In this document: piece after piece, positions 1-8,593 of the stretch
How the letters are laid out: every line of letters begins with the position of its first letter
How positions within the stretch are numbered: the stretch's first letter is position 1
Origin: an uncultured Lachnospiraceae bacterium
Lineage (GTDB): Bacteria; Bacillota; Clostridia; Lachnospirales; Lachnospiraceae
NCBI GenBank assembly: GCA_902476645.1
Contig: CABSEG010000032.1
Coordinates: forward strand, 1 to 27,273
Reading direction: 5' to 3'
Length of the DNA: 27,273 nt
The notes under the pieces: model-generated
Database searches by the model: none
The model's input: the letters and a program-made list of their open reading frames with translations, nothing else
What the model was told of the DNA's origin: nothing
Translations under genes and position numbers: made by a program

Positions 1-10
1 GTTTGTCAAC
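1..10 (-). promoter_or_regulatory. Possible -35 box for a gene beyond the window edge
   Basis: Read on the minus strand, these bases contain a perfect TTGACA, just downstream of the glycosidase gene and pointing out of the window. The matching -10 element would lie outside, so only half of a promoter can be seen. It suggests that the next gene on the minus strand has its own promoter. Confidence 0.3.
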
Positions 11-45
11 ACCTATTTTTACTTTTTTTTATTTTTTCTTTTCAT

Positions 46-75
46 ATGAGGGAGCTGCCTCAGCAGCTCCCTCAT
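46..75 (-). repeat. 13-bp perfect inverted repeat after the glycosidase gene
   Basis: The arms at 46-58 and 63-75 are perfectly complementary around a 4-base loop (59-62). The hairpin lies about 10 bases past the dockerin stop codon, where a terminator is expected. On the minus-strand transcript, however, it is followed by a long A-rich stretch rather than a U-run; the U-rich stretch lies on the plus strand before the hairpin. It may act as an mRNA 3' end stabiliser or an atypical terminator. Confidence 0.6.
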
Positions 76-84
76 CCATTGCAT

Positions 85-468
85 TTAAAACTCCGCTATT
101 TTTTCCGATACATACTGCAGAATCAGAACCGCGTCCTTCGTATCCGCAGCTCCGTCTCCGTTTACATCTGCGCCATCCAGCGCCTCTGCATTCAGAGTCT
201 CCATTTCCGCATTGTAGCGAAGGAGCGCTGTGGAGTCACTGGTGTTGACTTCACCGTCGCTGTTCACGTCCCCCTTTAAGCGGGCCTGTACCAGAATATT
301 CGTCAAATCTTCCGTTGCCTTGTTTGCCTCTGCCTGAGTCGCGTCTTCATCGTCATAGATTGCCTTGGCTGCTTCCAGCGCATCGGCAAGGCCGCTGATG
401 CTGGAATCCGTATAGTTGGAAGCATTGGCGAGAATCTGCTCTGCCTTTTCGATTACGGCAGGGCCGCT
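85..468 (-). pseudogene. Detached C-terminal part of the GH97 glycosidase: last FIVAR repeat and dockerin
   Basis: This is the 3' continuation of the glycosidase gene in the -1 frame. From about 460 it encodes a helical FIVAR-type repeat (contains VIEKAEQIL and NASNYTDSS), then a type I dockerin with two calcium-binding loops, DVNSDGEVNTSD and DVNGDGAADTKD, each followed by a helix. It ends at a TAA at 85-87. Dockerins bind cohesin modules and place enzymes in multi-enzyme assemblies. The frame has no credible start or ribosome-binding site of its own: a TAA sits at 469-471, and the only start candidate, a TTG at 306, would already be inside the repeat. It is therefore expressed only if the frameshift is a sequencing error, is bypassed by the ribosome, or is phase variable. 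The dockerin identification is secure; the expression status is not. Confidence 0.8.
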
Positions 469-3400
469 TTATTTCCTCTCATAACCAGACCTCTGATCGC
501 CTCTGAAAGCTTCAGATAAGCGTCTGCCAGAGCGCCCTCGGCCCTGTTTGGATCTTCCAGAATTTCTTTGGCCGCTTCCACGGCTGCCTGAAATTTTGCC
601 CAACTGTCTGAGGTATACTTGCTTGCGTTCAGTTCCTCCACTGCCTCTATCAAACTCTTCAGGGATTCCAGTTCTTCATTCGGAGCCACCTGTACGATTG
701 CGCTGATCAAATCGCTGACCATCTGGTTTACTGTGTCCTGAGCAGCTGTAGCATCTGCCAGCATCGCTTTGGCCTCATCCATGAGCTCTTTCAATGCTTC
801 CAGGCTTTCCTCATCGTAATCCTGTTCCAGATTCAATATATCCTCTGCCGCTTTTACGGCTGCTTCCAGGTGCTGCTTCTGTACGCCGTACTCTAAGCCT
901 CCAAAAGCTTTCACCATGTCTGCCACCGCCTGGTCGATCTGCGCCTGTGTGGCATCCGGGTTTGCTTCCACAGTTTTCGCTGCGTCAATGGCTGTCTGCA
1001 AGGCTGCCCAACTCTCCGAAGTATACGCTTCCTTAGACAGGCTTTCCATAAAGTCGATCCACTCTCTCAGCTCATAAAGCGGCTCATCCTCTTGACCCGC
1101 CTCTAACAAGCCGTCTATGGCATCCTTCAGATTTTGAGCAGCAGTCTGAAGTTCCGTCAATTCCGTCTGTACGTCATCCACCAAAAGCTGAGCCTCTGTC
1201 AATGCCTTTAACATGGCCTGATAGGAAGCTTCCGTATAGTCTGTTTCCTGCTTTTCCTTTCCTTCCGCGATCAACCCCTTCAGGTCTCCTGCCCATTCTG
1301 CCTTTACCTCAAGCAGCGTGTTGCGCAGCTGGATCGCTGCCCGGTATACATCCTCGTAGGTAAGTTCTCCGCTTTCCGGCGCCTTTGCCTGATTTGCCGC
1401 ATCAATGGCTTCCTCCAGGATGGCCTTCTGACCCTCATCCTCAATCTGGCCAAGAACGCCCTCTGCCGCCTCAATCATCTGATCAATGGGGGTGGTAAAG
1501 ACCTCTCCCAGGATAAACTTGGCATCACACCAGTTTGCATGGTCATTGCTGATTCCGTCTCCTCCATCATTGGCTTCCAGAATTACCACAGAGGCTCCGG
1601 TCACGTCCACATCAATGACCTGATACGGGCTTTGCTGCGTCATATTTCCAGAGTCAAAGAGAAGATTTTCTTCTGTTCTCTCGTTCTTATATACTTTAAA
1701 GCGAACCTGATTGTCTGTTTTTCCATTGTTGGCTGACACTCCGCAGACAGCCTGGAATCTGGTGATCCCTTTTCCTGCTATATTATAGAAAATATTTGTG
1801 TTGGCATGGGTTCCGATTCCCTTTTTAAAGGTTTCCTTCTCGCCTTGCTCGTTATACAAAGTGAGCACGCCATCCCCACGATCGGTATCCACTTTATATT
1901 CTTTTCTTCCGTCCAAGGTATAATCTGTGTAGTCGCTGGCATAAATCTCTGCAGCCTCAGATGGAATCACAAAAGAAATTCGATACGTTTTTTCCGTAAA
2001 GTCATTTTTCACCGTCAGTACGGCACTTCCCGGTATTTCCTGCGTCTGTCGGATCTCCACAATCTGGCTTTCTTCGTACGGCTCACAAGTAACATAGGGT
2101 ACCTGAGCTCCTCCAAGCAAAGTAACCTCATACTCTGTCTGTTCCGGCGTAAAATCTTCCAGGACTTCCCCATTGATGGAAATGGCCTTTACAGGGCAGT
2201 TTCTAAGCCGATAGATTTCCGCCTCTGCCGCCTCCAACTTCTGGATATTCACGACTCCCAGCTTCTGAGCCTCCACAAGCTTCTGATAATCGTTTCTGAT
2301 TTCTTTTACGGACGCTTCCACCTCTATCAGGTTTGCCTCCGTCACTTCCGGAAGACTCTCTATTCTTCCTGCCAGCGCTATCGCTTCCTGCATAGCCTCG
2401 TTATAACGGGGCAGCTCTTCTATCTCCTCTGGCGTCGCTTTTGTGATACGAACTGCATACCCGGAATTGCTTCTCATAGCCTGACGCAGAGTATCCGTGC
2501 TGTCTACCAGATAAGTCAAGATGGATACCTTGCTGCTGTCTGCCTCACTATTTGTATAGATCTCCGCTTTATAGACGGTCTCTTTCTCCAGCATGATCAG
2601 AGGAATCTCCATTTCCCAATCTGCAGCGCTGATTGCAGCCAGATACCAGTCTTCTCCGTTTCTTCTGGCCACGGAAGCATATTCTTCAATTTTAGCATCC
2701 AGCATATGACTTTCATCCCATGTGGTAGGCATCACATCCCACATGCCCGTAGCCGGATCATGAATAGAGCCGAGGCTTCCATCATCATACCAATAGGGAT
2801 AAATCAACGGGCTGAAATATACCAGAGAACCTGCGATTCGAAACGCCTTTGTCGTGTTGCGGTCATTTCTGTTAAAGCACCAGGTATGATCTGCCTGTCC
2901 TGCCACCATACGGGTAAACAGATATCCCAGATCGTCCTTAGGCGTGGGGTTTTCCTCATCCCCGTGAACGGCTTCATAAGTCAAGAGATTGGGATACGTT
3001 CTGTCATAGCCGGTTGTCAGCATCTCGTCATGGATATCCACGATCATCTGATTGTCTGCAGCGATTTTTACCCATTCGTACACCATCTTGGTAGAGTTTT
3101 GAGATCCCACCGGGACAAAGCCAAATTTGATCCCATCGATTCCCCACTCTTCTTTATACATAGCAAACAGATCGTCCAGTCTTCCGTTCTGATACTCGTT
3201 TTCCAAATGCCGGTAATTGATATACAGAACCAGACGAATGCCAAATTGATCCGCGTAATCGCTGATCTCATCCAAGTCAAAACCATCTATGCATTTCCAT
3301 GGATCACTGGACATATTTCCCTCAGGGCCATACCAGCCAGCGTCAAAATGTACGTAAGTAATCTGATGCTGTACTGCAAAGTCAATGGCCATCTTGGCCT

Positions 3401-4415
3401 TTTCCGTCGTCAGCCCTGCACGCACGGCCATTCCCGGCGTAATCCAGGAAGTATCCTCCAAAGCGCATTCCGGGTTTAAGTTTTGCACCAGATAATGGCG
3501 CTCTACCAGTTCTCCCTCATTGTCACCCAGAACAAAGGTTCTCCAGGAGGTTACAAACTCTTCTTCGGATACGTCCACCGTAACCTCATCCACGCGATTT
3601 TCTTCTATCAAGTCCACGTTGTCAGAGTAGCCGTTAAAAACCGTTCTCAGCGTGCCAGGCTCGCTTCCTTCTTCCACCGTAAAATGTACTCTTGTGTAGT
3701 CCACCTGATTTGCCTCGGTAATGGTCATGGCATACCCATCTCCAATAACCGTCATAGGACGAAAGTATCCGGCTGCCTCTGCCTGCAATTCCGTCACGGG
3801 AATTTTCGTTACCTCGGTCTGGTTTCTTCCTATATGGGCATAGGCCGTGGCCTGATTGTCCAGATTAAAATACGTCAGTTCCTGAAGGATCTGGAACTGG
3901 GGCACCTGCGCATTTTTAGGAAAGGCATACCGAAAAGCCACCCCTTCTTCATAAGCTCTGCAGATAATGTCAAACCGGAATCCGTCCGCTGCCTGCAGCT
4001 TGATTCTGGTTTCCTGATACCGGTCCGGAACCGTCTTTATATCACCGAAGGGATTTTCCCAGGTGGCGTCCACCGGTTCACTTTCTTCTATTCCAAGAAG
4101 CGTAAAGCCATCCTTATATTCCTTCACTTCTTCCTGAATCTTCACCTGGAACCCCATGGCAGATTCCTCTACAACCTCTTTGCCCTTGTATCGAATTTGA
4201 TACTTTGGAACCCCTGCCTCATCCAGCCAGAAGCTGGCCTGAGAGCTTCCCTCCAGAGAAGTCACGCGGATTGCTCCCTCGTGTTCTGTCTCTGCCGCAT
4301 AAGCCACGGACTTTGAGCCGCTTGCCCAGGGACTCTGCCATGTGCCGACAGCCATGCAGAGAGCCATTGCCATGCAAATTCCCTTTTTTAATTTCTTTAC
4401 CGTGTTGTTTTTCAC
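453..4415 (-). CDS. Large secreted GH97-family glycoside hydrolase with NPCBM and FIVAR modules (frameshifted at its 3' end)
   Basis: The protein is about 1320 residues, against roughly 700 for a single-module GH97 enzyme. A GTG at 4413-4415 is chosen as start because GGGAGG lies just upstream (4423-4428) and a signal peptide then begins directly (lysine-rich start, hydrophobic core about 12-24, cleavage near AYAA at 38-41). Domains in order: GH97 N-terminal beta domain (about 50-310), TIM barrel (about 325-605, with RTYPNLLTYEAVHGDEE), a helical linker, an Ig/cadherin-like beta domain, an NPCBM carbohydrate-binding module (about 825-970, with GIGTHANTN), then FIVAR-type three-helix repeats (about 1040-1310). 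GH97 enzymes cleave alpha-glucosides or alpha-galactosides. The Asp nucleophile position of retaining members is Gly432 here, as in the inverting branch. The reading frame stops at 453 just as another FIVAR repeat begins; the rest, with the dockerin, is in the -1 frame. It is divergent from an AraC-type regulator that probably controls it. The exact substrate cannot be read from sequence. Confidence 0.85.
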   Translation of the reverse strand: MKNNTVKKLKKGICMAMALCMAVGTWQSPWASGSKSVAYAAETEHEGAIRVTSLEGSSQASFWLDEAGVPKYQIRYKGKEVVEESAMGFQVKIQEEVKEYKDGFTLLGIEESEPVDATWENPFGDIKTVPDRYQETRIKLQAADGFRFDIICRAYEEGVAFRYAFPKNAQVPQFQILQELTYFNLDNQATAYAHIGRNQTEVTKIPVTELQAEAAGYFRPMTVIGDGYAMTITEANQVDYTRVHFTVEEGSEPGTLRTVFNGYSDNVDLIEENRVDEVTVDVSEEEFVTSWRTFVLGDNEGELVERHYLVQNLNPECALEDTSWITPGMAVRAGLTTEKAKMAIDFAVQHQITYVHFDAGWYGPEGNMSSDPWKCIDGFDLDEISDYADQFGIRLVLYINYRHLENEYQNGRLDDLFAMYKEEWGIDGIKFGFVPVGSQNSTKMVYEWVKIAADNQMIVDIHDEMLTTGYDRTYPNLLTYEAVHGDEENPTPKDDLGYLFTRMVAGQADHTWCFNRNDRNTTKAFRIAGSLVYFSPLIYPYWYDDGSLGSIHDPATGMWDVMPTTWDESHMLDAKIEEYASVARRNGEDWYLAAISAADWEMEIPLIMLEKETVYKAEIYTNSEADSSKVSILTYLVDSTDTLRQAMRSNSGYAVRITKATPEEIEELPRYNEAMQEAIALAGRIESLPEVTEANLIEVEASVKEIRNDYQKLVEAQKLGVVNIQKLEAAEAEIYRLRNCPVKAISINGEVLEDFTPEQTEYEVTLLGGAQVPYVTCEPYEESQIVEIRQTQEIPGSAVLTVKNDFTEKTYRISFVIPSEAAEIYASDYTDYTLDGRKEYKVDTDRGDGVLTLYNEQGEKETFKKGIGTHANTNIFYNIAGKGITRFQAVCGVSANNGKTDNQVRFKVYKNERTEENLLFDSGNMTQQSPYQVIDVDVTGASVVILEANDGGDGISNDHANWCDAKFILGEVFTTPIDQMIEAAEGVLGQIEDEGQKAILEEAIDAANQAKAPESGELTYEDVYRAAIQLRNTLLEVKAEWAGDLKGLIAEGKEKQETDYTEASYQAMLKALTEAQLLVDDVQTELTELQTAAQNLKDAIDGLLEAGQEDEPLYELREWIDFMESLSKEAYTSESWAALQTAIDAAKTVEANPDATQAQIDQAVADMVKAFGGLEYGVQKQHLEAAVKAAEDILNLEQDYDEESLEALKELMDEAKAMLADATAAQDTVNQMVSDLISAIVQVAPNEELESLKSLIEAVEELNASKYTSDSWAKFQAAVEAAKEILEDPNRAEGALADAYLKLSEAIRGLVMRGNKAALP

Positions 4416-4489
4416 AATACTTCCTCCCAACTTCCATGATGATATGTTTCGTTGTTTTGCTTGCCCCAGGTTTCGCAAAATTCCCTTTG

Positions 4490-4518
4490 ATTATAGCCCT
4501 TTTATGCATCCCCCACAA
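4490..4518 (-). promoter_or_regulatory. Probable promoter of the GH97 gene
   Basis: On the minus strand TTGTGG (4513-4518) is separated by 17 bases from a perfect TATAAT (4490-4495). Transcription would begin near 4483 and give a leader of about 70 bases before the GTG at 4415. The -35 box is poor (three of six), as expected for a promoter that needs an activator such as the divergent AraC-type protein. Confidence 0.5.
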
Positions 4519-4587
4519 CACGAAATTCGTCCAAAAAACCTTATAGCGAATTTTATACCTTATTTTTACCGAAAATCAGGGTTCAAA

Positions 4588-4616
4588 TTGCGCTTTTTTC
4601 GACACAATGGTATAAT
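4588..4616 (+). promoter_or_regulatory. Promoter of the membrane AraC-type regulator
   Basis: TTGCGC at 4588-4593 and a perfect TATAAT at 4611-4616 are 17 bases apart, with TGG directly before the -10 (extended -10). Transcription would start near 4623, about 40 bases before the ATG at 4662. About 70 bases separate its -35 from the divergent GH97 -35, so one regulator bound between them could control both. Confidence 0.6.
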
Positions 4617-4661
4617 TAGTATCATTGCACTTTGCGACGAAGGCACAGAAAGGATTCGCTC

Positions 4662-6989
4662 ATGAAAAAAACGTTTTTTCAACACGCCCATACGTTTCTC
4701 AAAAAAAATAAAATGCTTCTCTACATCATCTTTTCCTACGCGATGGTCAGCACGCTGTTGATTTCTTTTCTGGCATTCTTTCTGATTCGAAAGTTTACCG
4801 AAACCTCTACGCAAAACTACATTGCTTCTTACACTGAAATTGTCACCCGTATTGCGGATACCATGGATCTGATTTTTTCAAATACATACGAGGTCAGCCG
4901 ATATCTCTTTGAAAATGACGAGGACATGCAAAAGGGAATGTTCGCCTCTTCTTTTTCCTCTGATGATCTGGTGGGAATCAGAACCAAGATGACAAAAGCT
5001 CTTACTCTGGATTCCTATCTGTACAGCATCTATCTGGTAAACCCACAGGCTGACTCCGTGTTTACCAGTTATCCCAGCCATTCTTCTTGCTCTGATTTCT
5101 ATGATCCTGATATATTAGAAACGCTATTTCACAGCAGTGAAACCCATTCCGTCCTCTCCAGAAGAAACACAGGGGTGATAGACGAAGTGACGCTTCCCAC
5201 AGACTTTATCACCTTTTTTCACAAAACGGTGGATTCTAATCAGAAAACGAAAGGCGGCCTTATCGCAAACATTTCCTGCGAGTACCTGCAGGAGACCCTG
5301 GCCTCAGAATATGGAAAAAATACGAATCTTTATATTATAGATTCCACAGACAAGATCATATTTAGTTCGCCCTATGCGGAACGCCTCTCCTCAGATTTGG
5401 ATCGGAATTTAGCCGAACAGATACAAAAGGCTGCGGCAAGCAATCATTTTTTTTATAACACGGATTCGGGAAAAAACATCGTGGTCTTTCAGCATGGAAG
5501 TACCTTTGACTTTACGTATCTGTGCGTCATTCCCTATGACCTGATACTGCAAAGCGCAAGGCAGGTGCAGCAGTTTGTCTTCCTTCTGTCGTCTCTTCTG
5601 ATCCTTGCCGGGCTGATCATCGCCTATAGTTTCGCTATGAAAATATATATGCCTTTTTATCAGTTTTTGTCGAATCTGCGTAAAAAGTTCAGCAAAAGCG
5701 GATCAGAGACAGCAGCAGAACTGGATTATCTGGCTTCCGCCTACGATTACCTTCTGGAAAATGTCCAGTCTCTCTCTCAAAAAATGGAAGTGCACTGTTT
5801 AAACAAACTTCTCAATCGGCAATATCCATCCTTAGAAGCTGTGGAAGAGGATCTGCAATCCTGCGGGCTGATCTTTCAGGAAGGGATGTTTCTTGTAATC
5901 CTGTTTCGCTTCTGCGATTTGCATCGTCTGAATGTCCGTTATGACGCATCGGATCTTGGACGCTTTAAGGCAGATATTTCCCAGGCCGTTCAAAACATGT
6001 TTTCCTCTTTTACAGACTGCAAAAGTACCATGCCAGACAGCGATTCCATTGTTCTGATCTTAAACTCCGCCGCCTTTTCCGATGAGAGGAACCTGCAAAT
6101 GGAAGAGGCCGTCAAGAATACGCTCTCATCTGTCAACACACGCTATCAGATCTGCCTCTGCACCGGGATCAGTTGTCCGGTTACTGCCATCACAGATCTT
6201 TCCCTCGCCTACCGGCAAGCATCCTTTGCCGCTGACTGCCATATGTATCAGGATACAGTTGACAGCCCGTCTGATGTCTGCGTAATTCGTTATGAGCAGG
6301 TCGCCCAATTAGATAAAGAAGCCCTCCCTTATCCTCAGAGTACGGAAAGGACTCTTTTATCTTCCTTGAAATCCCTGGATTTTCCAAAGGCTAAAGAGGC
6401 ATGTAACGCCTTTTTCCAGGAACTGAAGCTTGGAAGTCCTGAAATCGCCAAGCTCTACTTAATGCAGCTATGCGTCTCCCTGGCGCCATTGCTGCAGGAA
6501 GGTTCCGAGGAAACGGATGCCTGGGACTTTTCCTCCCTGAAAAGAGAATTGGAATACCGGGACACGTTATCGCAAAAGCAGCGCTACCTCTCCACGCTTT
6601 TCGAAGGCTATATTGCCCGAAAAAAGGAGAACCGGCAGCAAAAAGAACGGCAGATCACGGAACAGATCCTGGAATGGATACAAGCCCATTATCAGGATCC
6701 TGAACTGTCCCTGGAAACCATAGCCTCATCCAACCATTACTCCTCCAGCTATCTGCGCAGAATTTTCAAGGACTGCAGAGGATTTTCCCCAACGGATTAT
6801 CTGATGAACTACCGTATTGAAAAAGCAAAGGAGTTTCTTAAAACCACACAAGAGCCTGCCGTAAAAATCTGCGAGATGATTGGCATCTCCAACCCAAAAT
6901 ATTTTTACAGCATTTTCAAAAAGACCGTAGGCTGCACAACCTCCGATTATCGGAAGAACGCCGCCCCGGCCGGGAAGGATTCTCTATGA
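4662..6989 (+). CDS. Membrane-bound AraC-family transcriptional regulator (YesS-like, extracellular sensor)
   Basis: This 775-residue one-component regulator senses a signal outside the cell and binds DNA inside it. The ATG at 4662 is preferred over upstream GTG/TTG codons because AAAGGA stands 7 bases before it and a membrane segment follows at once (about 18-40). An extracellular region of about 260 residues with a Cache-like look follows, then a second membrane helix (about 304-328), a linker with helical and GGDEF-like-free regulatory character, and a C-terminal AraC DNA-binding domain (about 663-766) with two helix-turn-helix units (LSLETIASSNHYSSSYLRRI and the KICEMIGISNPKYF segment). 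The architecture matches Bacillus YesS. Its stop overlaps the next start by 4 bases (ATGA), coupling it to the solute-binding protein. Divergence from the GH97 gene suggests that it activates that gene. The family call is secure; ligand and target are inferred. Confidence 0.9.
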   Translation: MKKTFFQHAHTFLKKNKMLLYIIFSYAMVSTLLISFLAFFLIRKFTETSTQNYIASYTEIVTRIADTMDLIFSNTYEVSRYLFENDEDMQKGMFASSFSSDDLVGIRTKMTKALTLDSYLYSIYLVNPQADSVFTSYPSHSSCSDFYDPDILETLFHSSETHSVLSRRNTGVIDEVTLPTDFITFFHKTVDSNQKTKGGLIANISCEYLQETLASEYGKNTNLYIIDSTDKIIFSSPYAERLSSDLDRNLAEQIQKAAASNHFFYNTDSGKNIVVFQHGSTFDFTYLCVIPYDLILQSARQVQQFVFLLSSLLILAGLIIAYSFAMKIYMPFYQFLSNLRKKFSKSGSETAAELDYLASAYDYLLENVQSLSQKMEVHCLNKLLNRQYPSLEAVEEDLQSCGLIFQEGMFLVILFRFCDLHRLNVRYDASDLGRFKADISQAVQNMFSSFTDCKSTMPDSDSIVLILNSAAFSDERNLQMEEAVKNTLSSVNTRYQICLCTGISCPVTAITDLSLAYRQASFAADCHMYQDTVDSPSDVCVIRYEQVAQLDKEALPYPQSTERTLLSSLKSLDFPKAKEACNAFFQELKLGSPEIAKLYLMQLCVSLAPLLQEGSEETDAWDFSSLKRELEYRDTLSQKQRYLSTLFEGYIARKKENRQQKERQITEQILEWIQAHYQDPELSLETIASSNHYSSSYLRRIFKDCRGFSPTDYLMNYRIEKAKEFLKTTQEPAVKICEMIGISNPKYFYSIFKKTVGCTTSDYRKNAAPAGKDSL

Positions 6990-8569
6990 AAAAACGAAAT
7001 ATTCGCTTTGCCGTGTTGGCCTTGCTTCTGGCTTTGATTCTGCTGGTGATCTTTGTGGATCGATTTCACAATCCAGCCAAACGGCCTGTCACGCTGTACT
7101 TTTGCATCATGAATGAATTGAACAACCAGGAGCACGTCCTGGCTGAGTTTCAGAAACGCACAATGGAAGAGCTGGGCCTGAACATTCGCCTGGAATCCCA
7201 GTCCCCGGATGCTTATAAGAAGAATCTTCCAAACATGCTGCGCACCCAGAGCAGTCTGGATTTGGTATTTGACGCCCCCTGGTTTACCATGAACCAAAAT
7301 ATTTCGGATGGATTGTATGTGGATTTGGAGCCCTATCTGGAAAGCGGGGATTACCCGGGCCTGAGCGCCGTCTTTACGGATCGCTATCTGGATGACAGCC
7401 GCATCAACGGAAAGCTCTACGGCCTGCCTATCACAAAAAACTTTTACGATGCCCCCGGCATTATCTACAGAAAGGATCTTCTGGAATCCTACCACCTTGG
7501 CTTTGATACCATCACCAGCTTAGAACAGCTGCAGGAATTTTATGAGGCCGTCCTTACCCATCATCCTGAGATGACTCCGCTAAGCGTTGGCAGCAGAGGA
7601 TTCTATTACCTGCTTTTTGAAGACAGTCTGAAACTTCAGAACGAAAATGTCTTTGACGTTTCCGGAATCAGCTGGCCCACCCTCCCTGTCAAGGTCCTCT
7701 TATCTCAGGATCAAAAACAGGTTATGGACGTTCTTTTTCTTGGAGATGACCTTGCAGCGGGGGAACGGGACTATTTTTCCGAGGCTTACTTAAAGCAGGC
7801 TGACTGGAATCGATACCTTTCTAAGGATTCTCTCATGTCCGCAGACAGCGCCTATGCGCTCCTAAACGGTACGGCTGCCTCCTATGAAAATACCCTGGGG
7901 GAGGGCACCATATCGCTTCAGGACTCCCTGCAGGAAAAGTTCCCGGATGCCACCCTGGCCTTTTATCCCTCAGACGCCTCCCTGCAAAAGGATACGCGGA
8001 ACGTTCGCATCGCAAAGGGGCTGACTGCCTGGAATTATATCTGCATCCCCAAAAGCTCCCGGCATATTGAGGAGACTCTGCAATTTTTAGACTGGATGTT
8101 TTCCTCTCAGGAACATAACGATCTTTTCACCTACGGCGTAGAAGGGGTCGATTGGATGGATGTGGGAGACCAGGAATACCGGCTCAATGAAAATAATGAG
8201 AATCGCTATGAAATTCCCGCTTATACCTTTAGTTATCACCCGGCCTATCTGCGGGTGGAGCAAAGGCTAAACGACAAAGAAAAAGAATTGATCGCCCTCA
8301 CTGCCGATCCCGATACCTTCACCGGCTCCCCTCTCACCGGCTTTGGCATCGATTACGGCTCTCTGCCCGCAGAATGGGAGCAGATCCGCGATCTTTACGC
8401 CGAATATCACCTGCAATTTATGCACGGAACGTACCAGGAAAAGACCCGGGAAAAAATCCAGGAATTTCACCAGCGGGCTGAAGATCTTGGACTGGAGCAT
8501 CTGCGTCAGGCAATCCGAACGCAGATTCAGACGTTTTTAGATCAACGCTCTGCCTCCTCTCAGCCATAA
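6986..8569 (+). CDS. Membrane-anchored extracellular solute-binding protein (family 1 type), no lipobox
   Basis: A 527-residue protein with an N-terminal hydrophobic helix (about 7-24) preceded by positive charges, then a large extracellular domain resembling ABC-transporter sugar-binding proteins (PVTLYF start, DLVFDAPWF and DGLYVDLEPYL segments, YGLPITKNF hinge-side motif). Unlike typical Gram-positive binding proteins it has no lipobox cysteine; the first cysteine is near residue 40 and not in a lipobox. It is therefore probably held by an uncleaved signal anchor. The start overlaps the regulator stop (ATGA), with AAGGA 6 bases upstream. No permease or ATPase gene is nearby. A role as ligand receptor for the upstream membrane regulator is a reasonable inference; delivery to permeases encoded elsewhere is the alternative. 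Confidence 0.85.
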   Translation: MKKRNIRFAVLALLLALILLVIFVDRFHNPAKRPVTLYFCIMNELNNQEHVLAEFQKRTMEELGLNIRLESQSPDAYKKNLPNMLRTQSSLDLVFDAPWFTMNQNISDGLYVDLEPYLESGDYPGLSAVFTDRYLDDSRINGKLYGLPITKNFYDAPGIIYRKDLLESYHLGFDTITSLEQLQEFYEAVLTHHPEMTPLSVGSRGFYYLLFEDSLKLQNENVFDVSGISWPTLPVKVLLSQDQKQVMDVLFLGDDLAAGERDYFSEAYLKQADWNRYLSKDSLMSADSAYALLNGTAASYENTLGEGTISLQDSLQEKFPDATLAFYPSDASLQKDTRNVRIAKGLTAWNYICIPKSSRHIEETLQFLDWMFSSQEHNDLFTYGVEGVDWMDVGDQEYRLNENNENRYEIPAYTFSYHPAYLRVEQRLNDKEKELIALTADPDTFTGSPLTGFGIDYGSLPAEWEQIRDLYAEYHLQFMHGTYQEKTREKIQEFHQRAEDLGLEHLRQAIRTQIQTFLDQRSASSQP

Positions 8570-8593
8570 ATCCCAGGCCGGCCATCTATGGCT
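8562..8593. terminator. Possible hairpin between convergent genes
   Basis: Seven-base arms AGCCATA (8562-8568) and TATGGCT (8587-8593) enclose a loop that contains the palindrome GGCCGGCC. It covers the stop codons of both the plus-strand binding protein and minus-strand rarA. There is no U-run on either side, so a terminator role is uncertain. Confidence 0.3.

Noticed and set aside
456..470. Programmed -1 ribosomal frameshifting into the dockerin frame
   Set aside because: No X XXY YYZ slippery heptamer and no clear downstream pseudoknot were seen, so a mutation or sequence error is favoured, though not proven.
1806..3479. A 557-codon open frame on the plus strand opposite the GH97 gene
   Set aside because: It is antisense to a gene with clear domains, has no ribosome-binding site, and its translation lacks any recognisable domain. 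Long antisense frames are common opposite such coding sequence.
3483..4316. A 277-codon plus-strand open frame opposite the N-terminal part of the GH97 gene
   Set aside because: Same reasons: antisense shadow of a well-supported gene, no start signals, no domain.
6947..7495. A 182-codon minus-strand frame across the regulator/binding-protein junction
   Set aside because: It is antisense to both coupled genes and has no start signals or domain.
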